From Pseudomonas oryzae (lineage in GTDB: Bacteria; Pseudomonadota; Gammaproteobacteria; Pseudomonadales; Pseudomonadaceae), in NCBI RefSeq assembly GCF_900104805.1, contig NZ_LT629751.1, positions 2,027,001 to 2,091,000 of the forward strand: a stretch of 64,000 nt of DNA, written 5' to 3'. Below the pieces are notes generated by a model. The model searched no databases, was not told where the DNA came from, and saw nothing but the letters and a program-made list of their open reading frames with translations. A program made the translations under genes and the position numbers. Positions 39,995-48,497 of this stretch are shown in pieces; positions within the stretch are counted from its first letter, which is position 1, and the number at the start of each line of letters is the position of its first letter.

Positions 39995-40942
39995 ATGTCC
40001 CGCCTGTTCCTGCTGCTGATGTTCCTGCTGTACGCCGGCATGGCCCGCGCGGCACCGACCCACATGGTGCAGTGGCCGATGACCCTGCTGGTGCCCGGCG
40101 GCAGCCTGCACGGCACCCTGACCCTGCCCGACCGCGACGGCCCGCTGCCGGTGGTGCTGATGATCGCCGGCTCGGGGCCGACCGACCGCGACGGCAACAA
40201 CCCGGAGGGGGCCCACAACGACAGCCTGCGCCTGCTGGCCCGCGAGCTGGCCGAGCGCGGCATCGCCAGCCTGCGCTACGACAAGCGCGGCGTGGCGGCC
40301 AGCCGGGCGGTGGCGCCGCGCGAGGAGGAGCTGAGCGTGGCGGCCTACGTGGCCGACGCGGCGGCCTGGGGCCAGTTGCTCAAGGCCGACCCGCGCTTCT
40401 CCCGACTGATCCTGCTCGGCCACAGCGAGGGCGCGCTGATCGCCAGCCTGGCCGCCGCGGAATCCGGCGCCGATGCGCTGGTCAGCCTGGCCGGCATCGC
40501 TCACCCGCTGGGCCAGGTGTTGCGCGAACAGTTGCAGGGCCGTCTGCCCCCCGCGCTGGCGGCGGAAACCGAGACGATCCTGCAGGCGCTGGAGCGGGGA
40601 CGCACGGTGGCGCAGGTGTCGCCCAGGCTGCAGGTGCTGCTGCGCCCCAGCGTGCAACCCTACCTGATCTCGCTGCTGCGCCAGCGCCCGGCCGAGGCCT
40701 TCGCCCGCGTGCCGATCCCGGCGCTGATCGTGCAGGGCACCCGCGACTTCCAGGTCGACACCGAGGAAGCCCTGCTGCTCCAGGAGGCACGGCCGGAGGC
40801 GCAGCTGCTGCTGATCGAGGGCATGAACCACGTGCTGCGCATCGTCCCCGCCGGCGCGCCGCCGCTGGCCTCCTACAACGATCCGCGCCTGCCGCTGGCC
40901 GGCGAGCTGGTCGACGGCCTGACGCGCTTCATCAGTCCGTAG
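39995..40942 (+). CDS. Secreted alpha/beta hydrolase
   Basis: 315-aa alpha/beta hydrolase with a signal peptide at residues 1-19 (MSRLFLLLMFLLYAGMARA), so periplasmic. The oxyanion segment is MIAGSGPTDRDGN (about 57-69), the nucleophile elbow is GHSEG with Ser144, Asp is probably in QGTRDFQVD and His in GMNHVLR. It resembles dienelactone hydrolase/serine aminopeptidase-type domains. Substrate unknown. It is divergent from aroC and ends in the first copy of a short repeat (40939-40959). Confidence 0.85.
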   Translation: MSRLFLLLMFLLYAGMARAAPTHMVQWPMTLLVPGGSLHGTLTLPDRDGPLPVVLMIAGSGPTDRDGNNPEGAHNDSLRLLARELAERGIASLRYDKRGVAASRAVAPREEELSVAAYVADAAAWGQLLKADPRFSRLILLGHSEGALIASLAAAESGADALVSLAGIAHPLGQVLREQLQGRLPPALAAETETILQALERGRTVAQVSPRLQVLLRPSVQPYLISLLRQRPAEAFARVPIPALIVQGTRDFQVDTEEALLLQEARPEAQLLLIEGMNHVLRIVPAGAPPLASYNDPRLPLAGELVDGLTRFISP

Positions 40943-41038
40943 GCTGCGCCGTGCGCACCACACGACCACTTCCGATACTGCGCAGACGCACCCTAGGCTC
41001 AGGACACTGCCCGCTCGTCAGGGTGCGCCGTGCACACC
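40939..41038. repeat. Short REP-like palindromic repeats between hydrolase gene and prmB
   Basis: GGCTGCGCCGTGCGCACC (40943-40960 region) and GGGTGCGCCGTGCACACC (41021-41038) are near-identical and each is itself palindromic (GGTGCGC-CGT-GCGCACC type). Between them GCACCCT (40988-40994) can pair with AGGGTGC (41020-41026). This pattern fits an interspersed palindromic repeat pair in the gap of two convergent genes. The first copy includes the hydrolase stop codon. Confidence 0.5.
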
Positions 41039-41066
41039 ATGGGTGCTTGCCGGCGGAGTGCGCGGC

Positions 41067-41990
41067 TTACTCGCCCTGCAGGCACGACTGGAACAGCGCC
41101 TGGTGCTGGCGGCACTGCTCGGCGCTGAGCACGAACACGCCGTGCCCGCCGCGCGCGAACTCGACCCAGGTGAACTCCACCTCGGGATAGGCCGCCTCGA
41201 CGTGCACCTGGCTGTTGCCCACCTCGACCACCAGCAGGCCGTCATCGCTCAGGTGGTCGGCGGCCTCGGCGAGCATGCGCCGTACCAGGTCGAGACCGTC
41301 CTCGCCGCAGGCCAGGCCCATGGCCGGCTCGTGGTGGAATTCGGCCGGCATGTCGGCGAAATCCTCGGCGTCGACGTAGGGCGGATTGGAGACGATCAGA
41401 TCGAAGCGCTGCCCCGGCAGGCCGTCGAAACCGTCGCCCTGCACGGTGTAGACGCGCTCCTCCACACCATGGCGCTCGATGTTGAGGTTGGCCACTTCCA
41501 GGGCCTCGAACGACAGGTCGGCGAGCACCACCTCGGCCTCGGGGAAGGCGTGGGCGCAGGCGATGCCGATGCAGCCGGAGCCGGTGCACAGGTCGAGGAT
41601 GCGCGCCGGGGTACCCGCGAGCCAGGGCGCGAACCGGCGCTCGATCAGTTCGGCGATCGGCGAGCGCGGCACCAACACGCGCTCGTCGACGCAGTACGGC
41701 TGGCCGCAGAACCAGGCCTCGCCGAGCAGATAGGCGGCCGGCACGCGCTCGTCGATGCGGCGCTGCAACAGGGCGCGCACGGCGGTCTGCTCGTCATCCT
41801 CCAGGCGGCAGTCGAACCAGTTCTCCGGGGTATCCCACGGCAAGTGCAGGCCGCCGAGCACCAGCAGGCGCGCCTCGTCCCAGGCGTTGTCGGTGCCGTG
41901 ACCGAAGAACAGCTCGGCCTCGTGGAAACGGCTGACGCCCCAGCGGATCAGGTCGCGGATGCTGTGCAGACGGCTAGGGATGGCGCTCAT
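41067..41990 (-). CDS. prmB: Ribosomal protein uL3 glutamine methyltransferase
   Basis: SAM-dependent N5-glutamine methyltransferase of 307 aa that modifies ribosomal protein L3. Motif [15 protein letters not shown] is at about 131-144, the catalytic NPPY at 202-205 ([17 protein letters not shown]), and the N-terminal helical domain ([29 protein letters not shown]) distinguishes PrmB from PrmC. Start ATG 41990 ([10 protein letters not shown]). Single gene. Confidence 0.94.
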   Translation of the reverse strand: MSAIPSRLHSIRDLIRWGVSRFHEAELFFGHGTDNAWDEARLLVLGGLHLPWDTPENWFDCRLEDDEQTAVRALLQRRIDERVPAAYLLGEAWFCGQPYCVDERVLVPRSPIAELIERRFAPWLAGTPARILDLCTGSGCIGIACAHAFPEAEVVLADLSFEALEVANLNIERHGVEERVYTVQGDGFDGLPGQRFDLIVSNPPYVDAEDFADMPAEFHHEPAMGLACGEDGLDLVRRMLAEAADHLSDDGLLVVEVGNSQVHVEAAYPEVEFTWVEFARGGHGVFVLSAEQCRQHQALFQSCLQGE

Positions 41991-42047
41991 GGCTGGGAGT
42001 CCTCGGAGATGGGGCGGGCATTCTAGCCGAAAGCCCCATGCCATCGC

Positions 42048-42950
42048 TCAGCCGCAGCGCTCGCCCGCCGCTGCCGCCGTGCCGTCCAGCCGCGCCGCCT
42101 CAACCGCCGCGCGCTCCGCCAGCCAGTCGGCCACGGCGCGAAAGCGCAGGGTCTGACGCAGGTCGCGATGGCACAGCAGCCACAGTTCGCGACGCAGTTC
42201 GACTCCGGACAGCCGGTGCAGGACGGCTGCCTCGCCGACCAGACAGGGCAACAGCGCCAGCCCCAGGCCGGCCTGGCAGGCGCGCTGCAGCGAAGTCACC
42301 GCAGTGACGCGCAAGCGCACCCCGCCCGCTGGCTCCAGCTGGCGCAGCCAGCGCGCCTCGGGCAGCTGACCGAGGGCATCGTCGTAGCCCAGCCACGGCA
42401 GGCGGCGCCAGTCGTCCGGTCGAGTCGCGGCGAAGCGCTCGGCGCCGTACACCGCGTAACCGAGCTCGCCGACCTTGCGCATCACCAGCGCGGCATCCTG
42501 CTGCGGACGGGCCAGGCGCAGGGCGAGGTCGGCCTCGTGGCGGGTGAAGGACAGGTCGCGGTTGTCGCCCAGCAGTTGCAGATCGAGCTGCGGATGGCGC
42601 TCGAGCAGCGCGGGCAGCTGCGGGACCAGCCAGTGGGCGATGAGAAACTCCACCGAGGTCAGGCGCACGCTGCCGGCCACGCTCTGCGCCTCCTCGCGGG
42701 CGGCCAGCAGCATGCCCTGCACGTCGCCCTGCAGGGCCGCGGCGCGCTGCAGCAGCACCGCGCCGGCCGGGGTCGGCCGGTAGCCGCCGCTGTCGCGCAG
42801 GAACAGGCGCACCTGCAGCGCCCGTTCGGCGGCCTGCAGGCGCCGACTCACGGTGGTCGGGTTGACCGCCAGCGCCCGCGCCGCCGCGGCCAGGGTGCCG
42901 TGGCGCTCCAGCGCCAGCAGCACGGGAATGTCGTTCCAGTCGAAGGCCAT
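42048..42950 (-). CDS. LysR-family transcriptional regulator
   Basis: 300-aa LysR regulator. The N-terminal helix-turn-helix is GTLAAAARALAVNPTTVSRRLQAAERALQVRLFLRD, and the effector domain includes GSVRLTSVEFLIAHWLVPQLPALLERHPQLDLQLL and DLALRLARPQQDAALVMRKVG. It is transcribed away from the isochorismatase-family gene, with a 105-bp shared region, so that gene is its likely target. Effector unknown. Confidence 0.9.
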   Translation of the reverse strand: MAFDWNDIPVLLALERHGTLAAAARALAVNPTTVSRRLQAAERALQVRLFLRDSGGYRPTPAGAVLLQRAAALQGDVQGMLLAAREEAQSVAGSVRLTSVEFLIAHWLVPQLPALLERHPQLDLQLLGDNRDLSFTRHEADLALRLARPQQDAALVMRKVGELGYAVYGAERFAATRPDDWRRLPWLGYDDALGQLPEARWLRQLEPAGGVRLRVTAVTSLQRACQAGLGLALLPCLVGEAAVLHRLSGVELRRELWLLCHRDLRQTLRFRAVADWLAERAAVEAARLDGTAAAAGERCG

Positions 42951-43055
42951 CGCCGGCTCCCTGCAAAAATGCATTGTCGGACGGCAAGCCTGTCGCTTCA
43001 GCGCCGCCGCCGTCATGCCCACAATGGTCGCGTCCATCCCCTACCGGAGTACAGC

Positions 43056-43655
43056 ATGAGCGACGCCAAGACCCTGTTCGAACTGACTGGCAGCAGCCAC
43101 CCGGCCGCCGACCTGAAGCAGGCCACCCTGCTGATCATCGACGCGCAGAACGAGTACCGCAGCGGCGACCTGCGCCTGCCCGGCGTCGAGGCCGCGGCCG
43201 CACAGATCCACCGTCTGCTGCAAGCGGCGCGCGCCGCCGGCGCGCCGGTGGTGCACGTGCAGCACATCGGCGTGCCCGGCTACCTGTTCGATCCCGAAGG
43301 CCCGCGCGGCGACATCTTCGAGGAACTGACGCCGCTGCCCGGCGAGGCGGTGGTGCGCAAGCCGCTGCCCAACTCCTTCGCCCGCAGCGAGCTGGACCGC
43401 GTGCTGCGCGAGCTGGGCCGCGAGGAGCTGGTGGTGGTCGGCTTCATGACCCACATGTGCGTCAGCGCCACGGTGCGCGCCGCCAAGGATCTCGGCTACC
43501 GCAGCACGGTGGTCGCCGCCGCCTGCGCCACCCGCGACCTGCCGGGCGTCGACGGGGTGACGGTGGATGCCGCCACCCTGCACCGCGTCGAACTGGCCGC
43601 GCTGGCCGACCTGTTCGCCACCGTGGTGGATGACGCCGCGGCGCTCGGCGCCTGA
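43056..43655 (+). CDS. Isochorismatase-family cysteine hydrolase
   Basis: 199-aa hydrolase with the full catalytic triad: Asp29 (LLIIDAQNEY), Lys102 (VRKPLPNSF) and Cys135 (GFMTHMCVSATVRAAKDLGY). The cis-peptide preceding Cys is retained. The family includes nicotinamidases, N-carbamoylsarcosine amidases and related amide hydrolases; the aromatic and basic residues around the pocket do not let me name the substrate. Likely regulated by the divergent LysR gene. Confidence 0.9.
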   Translation: MSDAKTLFELTGSSHPAADLKQATLLIIDAQNEYRSGDLRLPGVEAAAAQIHRLLQAARAAGAPVVHVQHIGVPGYLFDPEGPRGDIFEELTPLPGEAVVRKPLPNSFARSELDRVLRELGREELVVVGFMTHMCVSATVRAAKDLGYRSTVVAAACATRDLPGVDGVTVDAATLHRVELAALADLFATVVDDAAALGA

Positions 43656-43722
43656 GGCGCGGCAGGCTCTCCGCGCAGGCGCCGGTTCCGTTAGAATCAC
43701 GCGTCTGTCGCGGAGAACCAGC

Positions 43723-44286
43723 ATGCAAGACGACGATTTTTCCCTGTTCCACAGCGAGATGCGTGGGGTCAAGCGCATCAAGGTCGAGGAACGCGCCGAC
43801 ACCGGCAAACCCAAGGCCGACCGCCAGCAGGTCGCCCAGCGCCAGCAGAGCGCCATCCTCACCCAGCAGACCACCACGATCGACGGCCTGTCCGACCTGT
43901 TCGTCATCGACGTCGGCGCCGAGGACGAGCTGTACTGGGCGCGCGACGGCGTGCAGGAGGGCCAGATGCGCAAGCTCAAGGCCGGGCAGATCCCCTTCGA
44001 GGGCAGCATCGACCTGCACGGCATGAGCGTGGAGAAGGCACGCGCCACCCTGTGGGAATTCTTCGCCGAGGCCGCGCGTCTCGAGGTGCGCTGCGTGCGC
44101 GTCACCCACGGCAAGGCGGCGCGCACCGACGGCCGCCGGCCGATGGTCAAGAGCCACGTCAACACTTGGTTGCGCCAGCATCCACAGGTGCTCGGCTTCA
44201 CCTCCTGCCTGGCCAAGCACGGCGGCACCGGTGCGGTCTACGTGCTGCTCAAGCGCACCATGCTCGACGGGCGCGACGAAGAATAG
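43723..44286 (+). CDS. Smr-domain protein (putative endonuclease)
   Basis: 187-aa protein with an N-terminal charged region ([20 protein letters not shown] and [15 protein letters not shown]) and a C-terminal Smr domain. The Smr motif [11 protein letters not shown] is followed by [35 protein letters not shown] and the [12 protein letters not shown] loop. Smr domains nick DNA or bind RNA; stand-alone proteins of this SmrA/YfcN type are thought to act in nucleic-acid repair or ribosome rescue. Start ATG 43723 follows a GGAGA. Confidence 0.88.
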   Translation: MQDDDFSLFHSEMRGVKRIKVEERADTGKPKADRQQVAQRQQSAILTQQTTTIDGLSDLFVIDVGAEDELYWARDGVQEGQMRKLKAGQIPFEGSIDLHGMSVEKARATLWEFFAEAARLEVRCVRVTHGKAARTDGRRPMVKSHVNTWLRQHPQVLGFTSCLAKHGGTGAVYVLLKRTMLDGRDEE

Positions 44287-44399
44287 GCCCCGGCGCGGGC
44301 GGCGCGCCGCCCGCCGGCTTACCCGACTTCGCCGGTAGGACTTGCCAGCCGCTCTCCGGCCCCCTACGCTGCGCGCCTTGCCCCCTACACAGGAACCCC

Positions 44400-44945
44400 A
44401 TGTCCGTGGAACAGCACTACACCGCGATCCTCAGCCTGCTCGGCGAAGACGTCGAGCGCGAAGGCCTGCGCGACACCCCCAAGCGCGCCGCCAAGGCCAT
44501 GCAGTATCTCTGCCGCGGCTACCAGCAGAGCCTCGAGGAAGTCACCAACGGCGCCCTGTTCAGCTCGGACAACAGCGAAATGGTGCTGGTGAAGGACATC
44601 GAGCTGTACTCGCTGTGCGAGCACCACCTGCTGCCGTTCATCGGCAAGGCCCACGTGGCCTACATTCCCAACGGCAAGGTGCTCGGCCTGTCCAAGGTGG
44701 CGCGCATCGTCGACATGTACGCCCGCCGCCTGCAGATCCAGGAGAACCTCACCCGGCAGATCGCCGAGGCGGTCGAACAGGTGACCGGCGCCCTCGGCGT
44801 GGCGGTGGTGATCGAGGCCAAGCACATGTGCATGATGATGCGCGGGGTGGAGAAGCAGAACTCGGCGATGATCACCTCGGTGATGCTCGGCGAATTCCGC
44901 GCCAATACGGCGACCCGCGGCGAATTCCTCAGTCTGATCCGCTGA
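44400..44945 (+). CDS. folE: GTP cyclohydrolase I (FolE)
   Basis: Converts GTP to 7,8-dihydroneopterin triphosphate, the first step of folate synthesis. 181 aa, homodecameric type IA. The zinc ligands are Cys73 and His76 ([10 protein letters not shown]) and Cys144 ([10 protein letters not shown]). [23 protein letters not shown] is another hallmark. It lies 113 nt after the Smr gene on the same strand and ends in a bidirectional terminator. Confidence 0.96.
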   Translation: MSVEQHYTAILSLLGEDVEREGLRDTPKRAAKAMQYLCRGYQQSLEEVTNGALFSSDNSEMVLVKDIELYSLCEHHLLPFIGKAHVAYIPNGKVLGLSKVARIVDMYARRLQIQENLTRQIAEAVEQVTGALGVAVVIEAKHMCMMMRGVEKQNSAMITSVMLGEFRANTATRGEFLSLIR

Positions 44946-44949
44946 AGCG

Positions 44950-44977
44950 AAAACCGGCCCCTGAGGCCGGTTTTTTC
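44950..44977. terminator. Bidirectional terminator between folE and a membrane-protein gene
   Basis: Stem AAAACCGGCC-CCTGA-GGCCGGTTTTTT, with A and T runs on both sides, sits directly after the folE stop codon and before the end of the convergent gene. Confidence 0.87.
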
Positions 44978-44979
44978 GT

Positions 44980-45615
44980 TCAGGCCCGCCGTTCCGCCGC
45001 CGCGGCGAAGAACACCCAGGCCAGGGCGACGCTGGCAGCCAGACACAGCAGCAGGGCCGGCACCAGCAGCAGCACACTGGCGCAGGCCACACCGGCCAGC
45101 AGCAGCAACCAGGCGAACAGCCGCAGCGCCGGGTAGGGACGGCGAATGCGCCACAGCGCCAGGGCGAAGCGCAGGACGCTCAGTCCCAGGGCGACGAACA
45201 GGGCGAAACTGGCCAGCTCCAGCGCGGCGGGATAGGCCGCCGCGTATTCCTCCTGCAGGGCGGCAAAGCCGGTGGCCAGGAAGGCCAAGGCGACCTGCAG
45301 CCACAGCGCCCAATCCAGGCCGCCCTGCAGACCGAAGCGACTGGCCAGCAGAGCGCGCAGACGCAGCAGCAGGTAGGTCCACAAGGGCACCAGCAGCAGG
45401 CGCAGCAGATGGGTGAAGACCAGCGGCTGGAGCTCGGGATACAGCGCCTGCCAGAAACCGAGGACCAGCAGGACGAACAGGCCGAAGGCGAAACCGAGGG
45501 CGAGGCCGCCCAGCACCAGCAACTGGTCACGCGCCCAGTGTTCGACGAAGGACGCCGGCAGGCGCTCGTCGAGCAGCGGCGCCTGCGGCGGGCGGTAGGG
45601 ATCGAACTCGCGCAT
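44980..45615 (-). CDS. Hypothetical multi-pass membrane protein
   Basis: 211-aa inner-membrane protein, no recognised family. After a soluble N-terminus (MREFDPYRPPQAPLLDERLP) come about six hydrophobic segments, including LLVLGGLALGFAFGLFVLLV, LLRLLLVPLWTYLLLRL and a C-terminal pair ending LAWVFFAAAAERRA. It is close to pyrF (38-nt gap) on the same strand and may be co-transcribed. A GTG codon immediately precedes the ATG chosen as start. No function can be assigned. Confidence 0.7.
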   Translation of the reverse strand: MREFDPYRPPQAPLLDERLPASFVEHWARDQLLVLGGLALGFAFGLFVLLVLGFWQALYPELQPLVFTHLLRLLLVPLWTYLLLRLRALLASRFGLQGGLDWALWLQVALAFLATGFAALQEEYAAAYPAALELASFALFVALGLSVLRFALALWRIRRPYPALRLFAWLLLLAGVACASVLLLVPALLLCLAASVALAWVFFAAAAERRA

Positions 45616-45653
45616 CACCCTGCCCTCCCTGGTCGTCGGTGCGCGGCGCGAAG

Positions 45654-46352
45654 TCAGCCGCGCAGTTCGGTCACGACTGCCGCCAGTGCCGCGGCGGGGT
45701 CGGCCGCCTGGCTGATCGGCCGGCCGATCACCAGGTAGTCGGAGCCGGCTTCCAGCGCCTGGCGCGGGGTGAGGATCCGGCGCTGGTCATCCTGGGCGCT
45801 GCCGGCAGGACGGATGCCCGGGGTCACCAGTTGCAACTGCGGCTGGGCGGCCTTGAGCGCCGGCGCCTCCTGGGCGGAGCAGACCAGGCCATCGAGGCCG
45901 GCCTGCGCGGCCAAGCCGGCCAGGCGCAGCACCTGCTCCTGCGGTTCGACGTCCAGGCCGATACCGGCCAGGTCGCTGCGCTCCATGCTGGTCAGCACGG
46001 TCACGCCGATCAGCAGCGGCTTCGGTCCGCTCAGGGCGTCCAGGGTTTCACGACAGGCCGTCATCATGCGCAGGCCGCCGGAGCAGTGCACGTTGACCAT
46101 CCACACGCCCAGCTCGGCGGCGGCCTTGACCGCCATCGCCGTGGTGTTGGGAATGTCGTGGAATTTCAGGTCGAGGAACACCTCGAAACCCTTGCCGGCC
46201 AGGGTCTCGACGATCTGCGGGCCACAACGGGTGAACAGCTCCTTGCCGACCTTGACCCGGCACAGTTGCGGATCGAGCTGGTCAGCCAGGGCCAGGGCGG
46301 CCTCGCGATTGGGGAAATCCAGGGCGACGATGATCGGGGTCTGGCAGGACAT
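45654..46352 (-). CDS. pyrF: Orotidine 5'-phosphate decarboxylase
   Basis: Final step of UMP synthesis, decarboxylating OMP. TIM-barrel enzyme of 232 aa. The catalytic Lys63 with Asp61 and Asp66 is in [29 protein letters not shown] is the first strand and phosphate-site region, and [18 protein letters not shown] is the C-terminal phosphate gripper. Start at ATG 46352 ([11 protein letters not shown]). It is followed by the hypothetical membrane-protein gene. Confidence 0.96.
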   Translation of the reverse strand: MSCQTPIIVALDFPNREAALALADQLDPQLCRVKVGKELFTRCGPQIVETLAGKGFEVFLDLKFHDIPNTTAMAVKAAAELGVWMVNVHCSGGLRMMTACRETLDALSGPKPLLIGVTVLTSMERSDLAGIGLDVEPQEQVLRLAGLAAQAGLDGLVCSAQEAPALKAAQPQLQLVTPGIRPAGSAQDDQRRILTPRQALEAGSDYLVIGRPISQAADPAAALAAVVTELRG

Positions 46353-46471
46353 GGGGTTCTCTCGGTGAATCGAATCGGTGCGCATTGTAGCGCATGTGGC
46401 CCGCGAAATCGGACGAGACAGCCACCGCCGCCGGCGCTATGGTGGAGACATCGCCCCCTCTGGAGAGTGTC

Positions 46472-46651
46472 ATGCCCTGGTTTGCCTGGTTGTTTCTGGC
46501 TCTGGCTTTCGGCCTGGTGATCGGCAGCCTGCTGCTGTTGCGCGACAGCGCGGACAAGATGCCGCTCAGCGAGGAAGAACTGCAGCGCATGCGCAAACGC
46601 GAAGCCGAACTGCAGGCCAAGGCGCGCGAAGAGGATGGCGAGGACGAATGA
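46472..46651 (+). CDS. DUF2897 small membrane protein
   Basis: 59-aa single-pass inner-membrane protein. One helix (WFAWLFLALAFGLVIGSLLLL, residues 3-23) precedes a charged cytosolic tail with KMPLSEEELQRMRKREAELQAKAREEDG, a likely amphipathic coiled coil. It matches the DUF2897 family found across Pseudomonas. Function unknown. Divergent from pyrF and convergent with the Pro/Ala-rich lipoprotein, whose stop lies 9 nt after its own. Confidence 0.78.
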   Translation: MPWFAWLFLALAFGLVIGSLLLLRDSADKMPLSEEELQRMRKREAELQAKAREEDGEDE

Positions 46652-46660
46652 GCCCCGCCC

Positions 46661-47257
46661 TCAGCGCCGGAAGTGCAGCTGCAGCTCCGCGCCCTCGACG
46701 CTATCCCAGTAGCCCTCCCCGTCCTCTTCCGGGTGCTCGGTGGTGATCAGCCGCCCACCCAGCTCGAACGAAGACTGCTTGTCCTCCTCGGCCTTGAACA
46801 GCGGCGGCAGCAAGCCGCCCGGCGTTTCTTCGCCGGCAGCCGGCACGGCAAGCGCGGCGTCAGGCAGGGGGAAGACCTCATCGAGCGCGCCGGGCAGGCT
46901 GAGATCCAGCGGGCGCTCGACAGCCACCGGCACAGGCTCCGGCTGCGGCGTCACTGGCGCGACAGGCTGACTCGGTACCGCCGGCTTCGGCGCCGCAGGC
47001 GGACTGGCGGGCGCCGCCGGCCTGGGCTGCGCTGGCGGCTGCGCGATGACCTGCGGCGTGGATTGCGGCTCGGGCGCGGCTGGCGGTGGCGCTACCGCAG
47101 GCTCGGATGGGGCCGGAGGTGCGGCGGACTCCGGCTCCGCCGCCGGCTGCACGGCCGGCGCGGCCGGCGGCTTGCTTTCGGGCGCAGGGCGATCCGAGTC
47201 ACAGGCAACCAGCGCCAGCAACGCCCCGAGACAGAGCACAGTGCGCACGCCTCTCAT
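46661..47257 (-). CDS. Pro/Ala-rich putative lipoprotein
   Basis: 198-aa predicted lipoprotein. The signal peptide MRGVRTVLCLGALLALVAC places the acylated cysteine at residue 19, with Asp at +2, which in enterics favours inner-membrane retention. A long Pro/Ala/Val/Glu-rich linker (about 25-125), likely extended, leads to a small acidic domain ending WDSVEGAELQLHFRR. No known domain. It is 60 nt downstream of the OmpA-type lipoprotein gene and probably in the same operon. Repetitive composition makes its homology hard to judge. Confidence 0.65.
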   Translation of the reverse strand: MRGVRTVLCLGALLALVACDSDRPAPESKPPAAPAVQPAAEPESAAPPAPSEPAVAPPPAAPEPQSTPQVIAQPPAQPRPAAPASPPAAPKPAVPSQPVAPVTPQPEPVPVAVERPLDLSLPGALDEVFPLPDAALAVPAAGEETPGGLLPPLFKAEEDKQSSFELGGRLITTEHPEEDGEGYWDSVEGAELQLHFRR

Positions 47258-47317
47258 CACCAACCTCACAGCAGCGGCTGCCGGCAGCCGGACACACACT
47301 TCAGCCAACGACAGGCC

Positions 47318-48133
47318 CTACTCGCGCGGCGGGCTGAGCTGGCCCTGGTCGTCGGAAAACACGATCTCGACCCGACGATTCTCCGCCCGTCCCTGCGCCG
47401 AAGCGTTGGCCGCCAGCGGGTAGGCCTCGCCATAGCCCTGCACCTCGATGCGCGCGGCGTCGACGCCCAGCTCTACAAGCACGTCGGCCACCGTCTGCGC
47501 CCGGGCGCGCGACAGCTCGAGGTTCTCGGCAGCCGGACCGCGACTGTCGGTGTAGCCCTCGATGCGCACCTTGCGCTGCGGATTGAGGGTGAGAAACTGG
47601 TAGAGCTTGAGCACCGTGCGGTTGGCCGAACTCTTCAGCTCCGCCCGCCCGGTGTCGAACAGCACATCGCCCAGGGTCATCACCAGGCCGCGTTCGGTCG
47701 GCATGGTGGCCAGACTGTCCATCTGCTCCTCCAGCCAGCTGCTCTGCTGCTGCACGCTGAGCAGCCTGGCCTCGCGCAGGGCCGACTGCAGCCCCTCGCG
47801 CTCCTGGCGGAGCTTCTCCAGCTGGCGCTGCTGCGCGGCGAGCAGGCTGTGCTCGCGGGCGATGGCGCTGTAGCGCTGGCTCAGGTAGGCGTAATGGGCG
47901 ACATCCTCGCCGCTGCCCCAGTAGCTGCTCAGACGCTCGGCGCGCGCCAGCGACTCGCCGGCGCGGACCACGTCCTTGGGCGCACTGGCCAGCACGGCAT
48001 CGTCGCCCGCCACCTGCTCGTAGCTGCCACGCGCCTTGTCCAGCTCGTGCTGGGACGCTCCGTGCCCGGCACAGCCGGCCAGCGCCAGCACGCCACAAAG
48101 GCCCAACAGCGGGCGCAGGTTCGACAGATTCAT
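47318..48133 (-). CDS. OmpA-family lipoprotein with N-terminal DUF4398-like domain
   Basis: 271-aa envelope lipoprotein. Lipobox LAGC with Cys21 and Ala at +2 (outer-membrane type). An alpha-helical, coiled-coil region (about 25-140, rich in Ala, Glu and Gln) resembles DUF4398, followed by an OmpA C-terminal domain that binds peptidoglycan: LGDVLFDTGRAELK, VRIEGYTDSRGPAAENLELSRARAQ and IEVQGYGEAYPLAANASAQGRAENRRVEIVF, with the Asp and Arg of the DAP site. Its ATG overlaps the stop of the DUF4398 gene (ATGA). Confidence 0.9.
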   Translation of the reverse strand: MNLSNLRPLLGLCGVLALAGCAGHGASQHELDKARGSYEQVAGDDAVLASAPKDVVRAGESLARAERLSSYWGSGEDVAHYAYLSQRYSAIAREHSLLAAQQRQLEKLRQEREGLQSALREARLLSVQQQSSWLEEQMDSLATMPTERGLVMTLGDVLFDTGRAELKSSANRTVLKLYQFLTLNPQRKVRIEGYTDSRGPAAENLELSRARAQTVADVLVELGVDAARIEVQGYGEAYPLAANASAQGRAENRRVEIVFSDDQGQLSPPRE

Positions 48134-48480
48134 GGCTGACCTCCCAGCTCGGTACGCAGCTGCTTGATGCCGCCCTTCACCTCGGCGATCTGCGCGCCGC
48201 TCTTGGCGGTCAGGGTCCGCGCCTCGGCGAGACGAGCATCCAGCTCGGCTCGCTCGGCGAGCATGCGCGCCCTGCGGTACTCCTCCCGGGTGGCGGCTTC
48301 GCGGGCAGCGGCAAGGGCCTCTTCGGCCGCGCGCAGTTCCTCCAGGGAAGCATCGGCACCGACCGCGCGAGCCTGCTGGAGGGCCTCTTCGGAAAGCTGC
48401 AACTGGGCCTGCGGGGCCGGATCGCTGGCGCAGCCGGCCAGCAGCGAAAGTGCCAGCACGGCACAGATGCGTGGAGTCAT
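48130..48480 (-). CDS. DUF4398 lipoprotein
   Basis: 116-aa lipoprotein with signal peptide MTPRICAVLALSLLAGC, Cys17 and Ala at +2. The mature part is an Ala/Glu/Arg-rich helix (EEALQQARAVGADASLEELRAAEEALAAAREAATREEYRRARMLAERAELDARLAEARTLT in sections) typical of DUF4398. It probably pairs with the helical half of the next protein, to which it is translationally coupled by an ATGA overlap. It lies 17 nt after the solute-binding protein gene. Confidence 0.85.
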   Translation of the reverse strand: MTPRICAVLALSLLAGCASDPAPQAQLQLSEEALQQARAVGADASLEELRAAEEALAAAREAATREEYRRARMLAERAELDARLAEARTLTAKSGAQIAEVKGGIKQLRTELGGQP

Positions 48481-48497
48481 CGAATCAACATCCTGCT

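Noticed and set aside
36920-40942. Very long plus-strand open frame (about 1,340 codons)
   Set aside because: It runs antisense through mtnB, an MFS gene and aroC, which are clearly real. Only its last 315 codons (secreted hydrolase) look like protein. High GC removes stops from the opposite strand.
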